Shown here piece after piece: positions 8,418 to 16,163 of a stretch of 64,000 bases of DNA (positions within the stretch are counted from its first letter, which is position 1; each line of letters starts with the position of its first letter). Source of the DNA: Streptomyces broussonetiae. Lineage in GTDB: Bacteria; Actinomycetota; Actinomycetes; Streptomycetales; Streptomycetaceae. A program made the translations under genes and the position numbers. The notes beneath the pieces are model-generated. The model saw only the letters and a list, made by a program, of their open reading frames with translations, had not been told where the DNA came from and ran no database searches. The stretch covers positions 8,432,001 through 8,496,000 of the forward strand of contig NZ_CP047020.1 of NCBI RefSeq assembly GCF_009796285.1, written 5' to 3'.

Positions 8418-9652
8418 TGCGCCGGGGACACTTCGAACGTGATCCGGTCCCGGATCCGGTCGAGGCGGGTGTCGACTTCCTCCCCCGACGCACCTCCGAC
8501 GACGATGAACCCATGCCGGTCGGCCGACCATGACACCTGGGTTATCTCGTCCCCGGGCCCGACCGCCAGACCCGCTGCGATGAGTTCGGGTGAGGAGTGC
8601 GCGTCCTCCCATCCCGAAACCGAGACGAGCCGGCCCGGTGGCTCGACTATGATGTGCCGCATTCCAGCGCTTCTTGTGAGGGCGGGGATGTGGACCGATT
8701 CGGCTCCCAGAGCATCGTCGACATATATTCCGTAGAGTTCCATCCCGGGGCGGACGTACTCGGTCATGGTGGGAATAAAGGCTCCCCCCGGCCGCGCGTG
8801 TATTTCCCCCAGGACGACACCGGCCCCAGTCATCCAGAATTCAACATGAAAGAATCCGTGCGTCAGGCCGACGGCGCTGACTGCTTTTTGAACCTGCTCG
8901 CACACGCCCTCTTCCTGGGTGGCGGAGAAGTCGGCGGGTATGCGATGTCCGGTTTCCACGAACCGCGGCCCGACAGACTTCTGCGTCAGCGCGACAACGG
9001 CAGGCCGACCATTGAGTACCAAGCCCTCGGCAGAGTATTCCGGACCGGAGACGAATTCCTCGATCAGAAAAGGTTTTCCGTCCGGACGCCCGAGGAGTGC
9101 CGATTCCAGTTCGGCGGGCGAGCGGACCAGGTCGACATCGGCACTCCCCATGCCGTCACGCGGCTTGATGATCCACGGCCCGGGTGCGGTTTCGTGCAGG
9201 AACTCCAGGGCCTCCGCCCGGCCTTCCGCCAGCAACGAGGCGGGCTGCGGCAAACCGGCTTGACGCAGCCGGTTCCTGCACAGGTCCTTGTTGCGGGTCG
9301 TCCGCGCGGTCAGCGGGCTGACGCACGGTATCCCCAGCACCTCTCCCACCGCGGCGAGTGGCTCGATGCAGAGATCACGGAAAGCCAGTCCGCCTACGAA
9401 ATCCGCGGTCAGCGACCGCAGTTCGTCAACGGCGGCAGCGGAGTCCTCCACGTTACACCTGACGACAGAGTCGAACATTGTCGTATCGACACCGGTCAGG
9501 TTTGCAGGTGCATCGGCACCAATGAGCTGTACGCCGCGGCGCCGAGCCTGCTCGGACAGGCGCCGCATTTGATCACGGCCATGAGGTGACCGAGGGCCGC
9601 AGCCCATGACTAGAATCGCCGGCACGGGACCCCCAAGATCCACTTCAGACAC
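8414..9652 (-). CDS. ATP-grasp carboxylate-amine ligase
   Basis: A 412-residue ATP-grasp protein. An N-terminal Rossmann-like strand (PAILVMGCGP) is followed by the ATP-binding segments PWIIKPRDGMGSADV and FLIEEFVSGPEYSAEG and the metal-binding GEIHARPGGAF (His in place of the usual Asn). The family activates a carboxylate as acyl phosphate and joins it to an amine, and relatives build dipeptides, antibiotics and modified peptides. The start is uncertain: GTG at the given position, at 9643 or at 9625, and ATG at 9607, are all in frame and none has a convincing ribosome binding site. It sits just after the P450 stop and overlaps the molybdenum enzyme by four bases. Confidence 0.82.
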   Translation of the reverse strand: MSEVDLGGPVPAILVMGCGPRSPHGRDQMRRLSEQARRRGVQLIGADAPANLTGVDTTMFDSVVRCNVEDSAAAVDELRSLTADFVGGLAFRDLCIEPLAAVGEVLGIPCVSPLTARTTRNKDLCRNRLRQAGLPQPASLLAEGRAEALEFLHETAPGPWIIKPRDGMGSADVDLVRSPAELESALLGRPDGKPFLIEEFVSGPEYSAEGLVLNGRPAVVALTQKSVGPRFVETGHRIPADFSATQEEGVCEQVQKAVSAVGLTHGFFHVEFWMTGAGVVLGEIHARPGGAFIPTMTEYVRPGMELYGIYVDDALGAESVHIPALTRSAGMRHIIVEPPGRLVSVSGWEDAHSSPELIAAGLAVGPGDEITQVSWSADRHGFIVVGGASGEEVDTRLDRIRDRITFEVSPAQ

Positions 9653-9677
9653 TCGACCGGAAACCGGAACTGTCGGC

Positions 9678-10889
9678 TCACCACTCCACAGGCACCGCCG
9701 CGAGCCCACCGATCAACACGTCGTTCCGCCTGGTCAAATCCTCCACCGGAAGAGCCAGGCGAAGCGATGGAAAACGCTGAACAAGCATTCTCAGGGCCGC
9801 CGCGATCTCTATACGTGCGAGGGTCGTGCCAATACAGAGACGAGGCCCGTGACCGAACGAAAGATGCGGATTCGGATCCCGGGTGATATCAAACCTGTCG
9901 GGATCGGCGAAAACCGAACTGTCGCGGTTCGCGGCCAGAGTTGAAAGAAGCACCGCTTCGCCCAGCTTCACATGCGTCCCGGCAATCTCGATGTCCTCCC
10001 GGGCGTACCGGAGAAGCGGGAGATCGGGTGACGAGAGCCGGAGAACCTCCTCCACTGCACCTTCCGCCAGGGCCGGATCGCGGTACAGCGCAGCGCGCTG
10101 GTCTTCGTTCGACAAGAGCAGTACCGCACCGGCGTCCACCTTGATCGCCGTGGTCCGGTAACCCGCGAACAGCAAAGAGGCTGCCACGTAGGAGAGATCG
10201 TCCAGCGCCGATGCACTTCCTGGCGCGCGGGGGGTGAGTTCCATCGTCCCGGAATGCACCAGATCGCTGATCAAGTCCTCACCGGGTGTGTCAACCTTGC
10301 GTCGCGCCAGCTCGTACATGTACGCGGACAGGTTTTGCCGAGCCTCGGTCGAGCGCTCGAGGTTCGTCATGCTCGATACGCCGTCGAACCACGCCCGAAA
10401 CCTGTCATGGTCTTCGTACGGGACGCCGAGCAGTTCGCAGATGACGTGCAAGGAGAGCGGCATCGACACGGTGTCGTGGAGATCCACCGGAGAGGGGAGC
10501 GCGGCCATCCGATCCAGGATGCCGGCCAAAAGCTCCTCCGTGCGGCCGTGCAGAGCCCGCATCCGCTTCGCCGAGAACGCCGGCGTGAGCCTACGCCGGT
10601 ACCTGGCGTGGTCCTCTCGCTCGGATGCGTAACTGCCGACGGGACCCGCTGTGGTCAGTGCCGAGTTGCTCAGCCGGGTCGCCTGGTCGGGAGCGGGGTG
10701 GGTGCGACCGAGCCGGGTGTCCGCGAGGAGACTGCGCACATCTGCATAGCGGGTGACAAGCCATGCCTCGTCTCCGGTCGGCGTGAGCACCTTTGTCGGC
10801 GCATCACGGTGTTGCAACTCACGGAGTTCCGCCGGCAGATCGAAGACGCCGGCCCTGGGAAACGGTAGCCGTGGAAGAAGGGTCTCCAT
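9678..10889 (-). CDS. cytochrome P450 (CYP105/107-like)
   Basis: The 403-residue sequence has the length and motifs of soluble Streptomyces P450s: an I-helix oxygen-binding segment AGYRTT (Tyr-Arg where His/Asp-Glu is usual), the ExxR motif in VEEVLRLSS, and the haem-ligand loop FGHGPRLCIG with Cys at about residue 352. It needs an external ferredoxin and reductase, neither of which is in the operon. A start eight codons upstream (10913) is possible; the one given is preceded by AAAGGC. In a peptide pathway the likely jobs are hydroxylation or cross-linking of an aromatic residue, and the candidate precursor contains one Trp and one Phe. Confidence 0.88.
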   Translation of the reverse strand: METLLPRLPFPRAGVFDLPAELRELQHRDAPTKVLTPTGDEAWLVTRYADVRSLLADTRLGRTHPAPDQATRLSNSALTTAGPVGSYASEREDHARYRRRLTPAFSAKRMRALHGRTEELLAGILDRMAALPSPVDLHDTVSMPLSLHVICELLGVPYEDHDRFRAWFDGVSSMTNLERSTEARQNLSAYMYELARRKVDTPGEDLISDLVHSGTMELTPRAPGSASALDDLSYVAASLLFAGYRTTAIKVDAGAVLLLSNEDQRAALYRDPALAEGAVEEVLRLSSPDLPLLRYAREDIEIAGTHVKLGEAVLLSTLAANRDSSVFADPDRFDITRDPNPHLSFGHGPRLCIGTTLARIEIAAALRMLVQRFPSLRLALPVEDLTRRNDVLIGGLAAVPVEW

Positions 10890-10945
10890 CTCAGCTTTGC
10901 CTTTCGACCGCATGAAAGTCGCGGATCCTGTCGCGCCTGCAGGGA

Positions 10946-11674
10946 TCAATTCTTTTCGTACACCGCCACATACCCACCGGACGCGGTGTACGGCTCGGCA
11001 CGCCAGCCCCCCGTCCTTGACGCAAGAGCAAGGCCGGCCAGTTTCGCCATCAGGTCGAGTTCCGATGGCCACACATACCGGTAGTGCATGGGGTAGTACG
11101 CCGGATCTTTGCTACCGAACACGATGTTCTGTACGTCGACGCGCTGCTCGGCTCGGTTGTGCCGGCGCGCGGCGATGATGGCGCCTTGTTCGTTCACCTG
11201 CCGGGTGAGGGTGCTCTGGGTGCTACAGAACAGGTCGTGATCGGGGACGATCGCCTGAACGACGACCCGGCCACCCTTGGTCAGACGTGCTGCCGCGTTG
11301 TGCAGGCAGCGAAGCTGGCTCTCCTGGCTCGGGAGCAGGAAGAACGTCTCACTGATGCAGTAGACGAGATCGAAGGCGCCCTCGGCCTGCACATCGGCGA
11401 AATCGCCGATCAGCACCTCGACGGTGACGTCACTGATTTTTCGCTCAAGCTGCTCGGCCATGGAGCGAGACCCTTCGATCCCCACCACGGTCAGGCCGCG
11501 ACGGGCCAGCGGGAACGCGACCCGTCCTGTTCCCACACCCAGCTCCAACGCCCGGCCGCCGGGTGCGAGATCGGCCAAGAAGGCGCTCGCTTCTTCCTCG
11601 TCGTGACGCAGCGCCCACCCCATGGAGTCGTAGTCCGGGCGCTGGTCTCCGTACGCCGAGATGTCGTAGTCCAT
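10946..11674 (-). CDS. SAM-dependent class I methyltransferase
   Basis: The 242-residue protein has the Rossmann-type SAM-binding motif I ALELGVGTGRVAFPLA at about residues 42-57, an acidic motif II end (VVGIEGSRSM), DLVYCISETFFLL as post-motif, and GGRVVVQ. It is of the size and form of small-molecule or peptide methyltransferases. AGAGGT lies a proper distance before the ATG. It lies 31 bases downstream of the transporter gene and about 50 bases upstream of the P450 gene, in the same operon. The methyl acceptor cannot be told from the sequence. Confidence 0.85.
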   Translation of the reverse strand: MDYDISAYGDQRPDYDSMGWALRHDEEEASAFLADLAPGGRALELGVGTGRVAFPLARRGLTVVGIEGSRSMAEQLERKISDVTVEVLIGDFADVQAEGAFDLVYCISETFFLLPSQESQLRCLHNAAARLTKGGRVVVQAIVPDHDLFCSTQSTLTRQVNEQGAIIAARRHNRAEQRVDVQNIVFGSKDPAYYPMHYRYVWPSELDLMAKLAGLALASRTGGWRAEPYTASGGYVAVYEKN

Positions 11675-11705
11675 TCTGTCGACCTCTTTTCTGTAACCGA
11701 TGCTG

Positions 11706-12947
11706 TCAATCAGATGGACGCGTCACAGGTGTGGGTTGGGACCGAACAAAGGGCAATGCGATGGCGGCCAGCACCAGAGTGACGAGTGCCGACAGGAAGA
11801 TGCTTTCCCTTCCTCCGATCGCGTAAATGAGAGGACCCGCCGCCACCAGGCCGAGCGGCGCGGCCAGCGCCGAAACGGTGGACCACAGAAGGGTGACCGG
11901 TTGCTCATCCTTCGCAGAGAGGAAGAGATTCAGGTAGGAATACGCGACAGGTGTGAACGGTGCGTAGATGAGACCTGCGACGAAGAAGACGACTGCCGCC
12001 GTGACAACACTGCGCGAACTCGCCAACCCGAACATGGCGAAGCTCCAGGCTGCAACAATTCCCATGAGAAGCGGGCGTTGGGGAACCGACCGCAGGTAGT
12101 TCGTTGCGAGCGCGCCCAGGATCGCGCCGGCACCGAAGAGGGTCCATATGACTCCCAGCGCCCGGCTGCTGCCTTCGAGCGGACCGTTCACGAACAGGGG
12201 GAGAGCGGCTTCCACCGGCATATAGAAAAGATTGAACAGAAAGACGACGACAAGTAGTTTCCATGCGACGGGAAGTCGGCGGATCACCTTCAGGCCCGAC
12301 TCGGTCGCTGCCGACCTGGTGGGTGCCGACGGTGCACGGGGGATGGCCAGAAGTGCGGCGACCAGGAGGGGAATGAAGGTTGCGCCGTCGATCACGAGGG
12401 CCCATTCCGGGCTGACGAGGGCGGCCACCAGTCCCCCCAGGGAGGGGCCTGCCACGTACAGGGCGAACTGCTTGACCGTGGCCAGCAGGCCGTTCACCGC
12501 GTAGCGTCCATGTGCGGGGACCAAGCTGAGCGCTGCCAGTCTGGTGCCGGCATTGGCCATCGATCGTAGGCACGAACCCAGGACCAGCGCTCCGAGAAGA
12601 ACCCCGATGGCGAGTACTCCGCCGACCGCTGCCAGGCCCAGGGCAGTGAGGGTGGCGCAGCGCACCACACAGTCCGACACCAAGGACACTTTCGGCGGTA
12701 TACGTAGTCTGCCCAGGCTGAAAGGTATTGCCAGGCATGTGGACGAAACATAGGGAGCCGCTGCGGCAAGGGACACCGCGAAGGCGGGCGGGAGAGATCC
12801 ATGGATCTTCAGGGCCAGCAGTGGAATCGCGGTGATGAGCATGCCGTCACCGGCACTGGAAATGACTACGCCGCAGAGAAAGAAGGCGAGGCGCGGATTT
12901 CTCAGCGCCTGAGCGTAAGACCATTCTTGCGGTGCGGACCGTAGCAT
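11706..12947 (-). CDS. MFS exporter (MFS_3/EntS-like)
   Basis: A 413-residue integral membrane protein with about twelve hydrophobic segments. The start LRNPRLAFFLCGVVISSAGDGMLITAIPLLAL resembles the first helices of siderophore and antibiotic exporters of the MFS_3 group. Its position in the middle of the biosynthetic operon suggests that it exports the product or gives self-protection (inferred). The gene starts 48 bases after the flavin-fold protein and is followed after 31 bases by the methyltransferase. Confidence 0.85.
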   Translation of the reverse strand: MLRSAPQEWSYAQALRNPRLAFFLCGVVISSAGDGMLITAIPLLALKIHGSLPPAFAVSLAAAAPYVSSTCLAIPFSLGRLRIPPKVSLVSDCVVRCATLTALGLAAVGGVLAIGVLLGALVLGSCLRSMANAGTRLAALSLVPAHGRYAVNGLLATVKQFALYVAGPSLGGLVAALVSPEWALVIDGATFIPLLVAALLAIPRAPSAPTRSAATESGLKVIRRLPVAWKLLVVVFLFNLFYMPVEAALPLFVNGPLEGSSRALGVIWTLFGAGAILGALATNYLRSVPQRPLLMGIVAAWSFAMFGLASSRSVVTAAVVFFVAGLIYAPFTPVAYSYLNLFLSAKDEQPVTLLWSTVSALAAPLGLVAAGPLIYAIGGRESIFLSALVTLVLAAIALPFVRSQPTPVTRPSD

Positions 12948-12995
12948 TTTGATTGTCGTCCTAGACGCGCGGGAACTTGGTGAGGGGTTTGTCGG

Positions 12996-13508
12996 TCACG
13001 ATCCGTTCATGGAAGGCTTGAATGACTGATCGGAGACCCACATGGTGTCGGGTACCAGTTTCGCCCACCAGGTTTCATCCGTGGGTGGCTGTGGGAGAGC
13101 GAACCGATCGTCCCAAAGCGTCTCGTCCGGACCCAGGTATCTGACGAGTTTTCGGCGTCCTCGCTCGGCATCTTCGAACGGCACCACTGAGCCGCAGCCC
13201 CGTGCGATGACTTGAAGAGTCCGACCGGTACGGATGTCACACGTGTCGACGACGAGTTCGAAGGCGGAATCGGCCTGCAGCCGGTCCGCCAGCCGGGACC
13301 ACTTCCCTGTGATGACCCAGAATGTTTCGTCCTCCCACAGGTACCAGACCGGTCGAATGACCCGATGACCGGTGGCAACCCGTGCGACCAATGGCTGGCG
13401 AAGGAATTCATCGATGTCGAAGGGTGCATCCGCGGCAGACCAGAGACGGTCAGTCCGACGCTTCATCTTCACGGTGGGCAAGAAATGTACCTCGGGTTTT
13501 CGAGTCAC
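12996..13508 (-). CDS. pyridoxamine 5'-phosphate oxidase-fold flavin-binding protein
   Basis: The 170-residue protein has the split-barrel pattern of the PPOX family: FLRQPLVARVATGHRVIRPVWYLWEDETFWVITGKWSRLADRLQADSAFELVV, then RGCGSVVPFEDAERGRRKLVRYLG. Members bind FMN, F420 or haem and carry out redox steps on small molecules. The GTG start overlaps the SUMF1-gene stop codon in a GTGA, so the two proteins are probably made in fixed ratio. A second possible start is ATG at 13466. Which cofactor is used cannot be told from sequence. Confidence 0.75.
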   Translation of the reverse strand: MTRKPEVHFLPTVKMKRRTDRLWSAADAPFDIDEFLRQPLVARVATGHRVIRPVWYLWEDETFWVITGKWSRLADRLQADSAFELVVDTCDIRTGRTLQVIARGCGSVVPFEDAERGRRKLVRYLGPDETLWDDRFALPQPPTDETWWAKLVPDTMWVSDQSFKPSMNGS

Positions 13509-14833
13509 GCAGGATACACGCAGCGGAAACCGATCTCGTTATGCCGGTCTGTGATCAGGTCTTTCCCTCGGTAATACGTCGTCAGGCACACGGCGGGTGA
13601 CGTCCAGGTCCCTCCCCGCAAGGAGAAGAACGCCTCCTTCCTGTTCATGAACTCGATCGGCTTCCTCCCCTTGAGGAAGGGATCCATGTCCTCCCTCGTG
13701 TAGAAGTTGGTCAACGTCATCTCCCACACGTTGCCGACCATGTTGAGTGCACCGTACGGGCTGGCCCCTTCCGGCAGCGCATCAGCGGCCAGCACAGGGG
13801 ATGCGGGGTATTCGGAAGTCGCCTTGAGGAGTAGCTCTTCCAGCTCGGTGCGGTGGGTGGGGGTGACCCCGAAAGCCCGTGAGACGTTGTTCGCGTACTC
13901 GGCATTCCACTCGTTGCCCCAGGGGAAGGCGCGCGCGTCGATGCCCCGGGCCGCCTTCTCCCATTCGTCTTCGGTGGGAAGGCGCCCGCCGGCCCATTTG
14001 GCGAACGCCCAGGCGTCGTACCAGTCGACTCCGACCACGGGCTGGTCAGGGTGGTTGAAGCGCTTGTCATGCCAGTGCGCCGGCGTATGGTCGTGACCGA
14101 TCGGCTGGTCCGGGTGATCGTGGTCCTCGGTGTTTTCGACGTCGGCGAGGAACTCTGCGTAGCGCCTGTTCGTCACCGTCGTGCGGTCGATATAGAACGA
14201 CGGAAGCTCTACGACTCGCGGGTGGTTGTCCTGGTCGTTCATCTCGAACGAACCGACCTGCTGGTGAACCCGTTCGATCTGTTGCCGCGAGGCGCCGGCA
14301 ATGAATGGGCCGCCCGGAACGAGGACTACATCGTCGTTGTTCCGTTCGCGCTTTCCTTTGGACACGTTCTTGCGCAGCTCGACGAAATGCTCGTCCTCAA
14401 GTCGGCGCAGCGTGTCCGGATCTTCGCTGCCAAAGATCGAGATGAGTGCACGCTTGGTATAGGCGGCACCGAACCCGACGGGTTTGCTCGTATGGTCTCG
14501 AGTGAAGTTGCTGGGCCATCCTGTGATGCAGATCAAGTCTCGGATCGCGGTGTCGACCCGCTTGTCGCCGGCGGTTCGGATCGCCGTGAACGCCACCTGA
14601 TCGACAGGATCGTGCGTGCAGTAGGCTATGGTTTCCTTCGCGTCCGGATGATCCGGGAAATTTTCTCCCAGCAGCGTGACGCAGGCGGCCCTCACCTGCC
14701 ACTTGGGATGTTCTTTCGCCATGTGGCAGATGTCCGTGGCCTTACCCTCCTCCGCGAGCTTCTCGGCGAGGGAAATTTCGTCCTTGACCTCTTCCATGTA
14801 CCGGTCGGATTCCAATGTGTCTCCCCTTGTCAT
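13505..14833 (-). CDS. HEAT-repeat/SUMF1 (formylglycine-generating-enzyme-like) protein
   Basis: The 442-residue protein has two parts. Residues about 15-120 are helical with HEAT-like pairs (WQVRAACVTLLGENFPDHPDAK; PVDQVAFTAIRTAGDKRVD). Residues about 170-442 form a SUMF1/FGE-sulfatase domain: VVLVPGGPFIAGA, YIDRTTVTNRRYAEFL, PVVGVDWYDAWAFAKWAGGRLPTEDEWEKAARG, NMVGNVWEMT and GFRCVYPA. In true formylglycine-generating enzymes two cysteines near the C-terminus bind copper; here the matching stretch GGTWTSPAVC keeps only the second. It may therefore be a non-canonical oxygenase, as EgtB and OvoA are in the same superfamily, or a binding protein. GAGGAC precedes the ATG. It is the first large gene after the micro-ORF. 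Confidence 0.83.
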   Translation of the reverse strand: MTRGDTLESDRYMEEVKDEISLAEKLAEEGKATDICHMAKEHPKWQVRAACVTLLGENFPDHPDAKETIAYCTHDPVDQVAFTAIRTAGDKRVDTAIRDLICITGWPSNFTRDHTSKPVGFGAAYTKRALISIFGSEDPDTLRRLEDEHFVELRKNVSKGKRERNNDDVVLVPGGPFIAGASRQQIERVHQQVGSFEMNDQDNHPRVVELPSFYIDRTTVTNRRYAEFLADVENTEDHDHPDQPIGHDHTPAHWHDKRFNHPDQPVVGVDWYDAWAFAKWAGGRLPTEDEWEKAARGIDARAFPWGNEWNAEYANNVSRAFGVTPTHRTELEELLLKATSEYPASPVLAADALPEGASPYGALNMVGNVWEMTLTNFYTREDMDPFLKGRKPIEFMNRKEAFFSLRGGTWTSPAVCLTTYYRGKDLITDRHNEIGFRCVYPA

Positions 14834-14948
14834 GTGAAGCGTCCTCTGTTTTTACGCCGGAGTCCGCCGAGGAAGCCCAGGACTTTCTTTGTTATATCCG
14901 CTGCGCAGTGCTCGAGAGAACAAAGTTATAGAGACAAAATGCCGATGA

Positions 14949-14983
14949 GGCGCCGCCGCTCACTCACGGCGAGCGGCGGCGCC
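14949..14983 (-). terminator. strong hairpin after the micro-ORF, probable attenuator/partial terminator
   Basis: GGCGCCGCCGCT pairs perfectly with AGCGGCGGCGCC, and one more C-G pair gives a 13-base-pair stem with a 9-base loop. It starts 17 bases after the stop codon of the 20-residue peptide and lies before the SUMF1 gene. No U-run follows. Such a hairpin between a precursor gene and its enzymes usually protects the upstream message end or lets only part of transcription through. A weaker stem (CTTTGTT/AACAAAG) lies between it and the SUMF1 gene. Confidence 0.7.
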
Positions 14984-15000
14984 AACCTAGGGGTAGGGGA

Positions 15001-15063
15001 TCAGCCCTCCCACTTGGTGTTCATCGCAGACTCGCGCGAGCCGAGGAAAGTTTCGTCGGTCAT
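15001..15063 (-). CDS. 20-residue candidate precursor peptide
   Basis: The micro-ORF encodes MTDETFLGSRESAMNTKWEG. A perfect AGGAGGT ribosome binding site stands seven bases before the ATG, stronger than that of any other gene in the operon, and a good promoter lies some 40 bases upstream. It is the first gene of the operon and is followed at once by a 13-base-pair hairpin. These traits are those of a RiPP precursor, made in excess over its enzymes. The C-terminal part with Trp18, Lys17 and Glu19 is the likely core for oxidation, methylation or ligation, while the acidic N-terminal part could be the leader (inference). An internal Met14 would give a heptapeptide, MNTKWEG. The peptide matches no precursor that I recognise. 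A regulatory leader peptide is a less likely alternative, since no codon is repeated. Confidence 0.7.
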   Translation of the reverse strand: MTDETFLGSRESAMNTKWEG

Positions 15064-15100
15064 ATCGAGCACCTCCTCTCGTCAATGACGTTGGTAATGG

Positions 15101-15130
15101 AAATTACGTGGCGCGTGATCAGGGAGTCAA
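15101..15130 (-). promoter_or_regulatory. promoter of the peptide operon
   Basis: On the minus strand a -35 hexamer TTGACT is separated by 18 bases from TAATTT, a fair -10 for a housekeeping sigma factor. Transcription would start near 15094 and give a leader of about 30 bases before the micro-ORF. The surrounding bases are AT-richer than the rest of the window. Confidence 0.6.
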
Positions 15131-15610
15131 TAGCGTGGCCCGTGTGACAGGAATCATGGTTTGTTCCGGCCGTGTTTTTGCCCTGTTCGCCATGTGGCCG
15201 GATTCCATCTCGCAGGGGAAGGTCGGATGAATGGCCCGTTCTCATCCATGAGGAAGAGGTCGGCACCGGATTGCGCCGACCGGGAAGGTGGGGTGCCATG
15301 CAGGCCTGCCTGGGGGAGTCGAGTGCCGCCACCAGCGCGTCCGGAAACGGAACGAAACTTTCCGATTCGGCCCGAGGGTGCTCTCGCCTGGCCAATTCTC
15401 ACCCTGTTGCGGGGGAAAGGTTTTGGACACTTCGTTGCAGGCCGCACAGGGCTTCACTGAAAACAAGATTTTACCAACAGCATGCAGATGGCACGGAGTG
15501 AAGGTCCCGAATATTCCGGACAGGGGGCCAATGGGGTCTTATTTCACGGGGTTCGGCCTTCCTCCGCAAGCCCCGGGCGGTCTTCCGCGTAGACCGCGGG
15601 CGTGCCTGCC
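15131..15610. other. non-coding stretch upstream of the peptide operon
   Basis: About 480 bases without a supportable gene. Several open frames cross it on both strands, but they lack ribosome binding sites and the codon bias of this genome. The stretch is AT-richer than its right flank and probably holds regulatory sequence for the peptide operon. Confidence 0.5.
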
Positions 15611-16032
15611 GTGACTGCGGAGCCCGTTCGCCTTTCCCGGGGACCACGGCCGATGTGAACTCGACGCGACGGCCGAGATGCTGATCGAGGCCGAGGACGC
15701 CGGAGCGTCCCACCACGGCCCGTCCGGCGGCCCGGGTCGGAGCCTGCGCAGGTCCGCCGCCCCCACCTGTGGTGCGGCCCGCGCTCACCGCACTTCCTGG
15801 GCCCGGCAAGGGCGATGCCGAGCGGGCGTTGCTCGAGGCGGTGCGTATCCGGGCGGCTCGGCGCGGCTGCGGACTCGGCCGCTGCCTGCTGGAGTACGCC
15901 GTCTCCCGCGCCCGCACCCGGGGTTGCGCGCTCGTCCGGCACACCGGCAACAAGAGCCGTGCGCTGGCCCATCACTTCTCCGGTGCGCCGGGCTTCGTCC
16001 GCGGCCAAGCGGTTTTCACACAGGCGATCTGA
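15611..16032 (+). pseudogene. decayed GNAT acetyltransferase
   Basis: The 3' half still reads as a GNAT C-terminal domain: RGCGLGRCLLEYAVSRARTRGC is a acetyl-CoA-binding motif A, and NKSRALAHHFSGAPGF matches the motif B helix that normally reads NKSR-AH-FY--LGF. The 5' half starts at a plausible GTG but meets a stop after 15 codons, and the reading frame changes before the conserved part. The core beta strands are not recognisable. It lies at the right border of the low-GC peptide cluster. Confidence 0.6.
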
Positions 16033-16163
16033 GTGCCCGTCATCACTCGCCCGTGTCACCCTCGCGCGACGCGGCATGCGCAACCCCCATGGAATGCCCG
16101 GGTTTGTGTCGTTCGCCCTTCAGGATGCAGGGAACGATGTCGAACCTCCGGAGGTCATCCGAC

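Noticed and set aside
9678..15063. Biarylitide-type P450/pentapeptide system (MRYYH-like)
   Set aside because: The candidate precursor is 20 residues without a Tyr, the P450 gene is not adjacent to it, and the operon has many more enzymes than such systems.
14949..15063. Amino-acid attenuation leader peptide
   Set aside because: The 20 codons hold no run of one amino acid, the operon is not an amino acid biosynthesis operon, and the hairpin has no alternative pairing partner that I could see.
15060..15395. A 111-codon frame on the minus strand overlapping the micro-ORF region
   Set aside because: No ribosome binding site, poor codon bias, and it crosses the promoter of the peptide operon.
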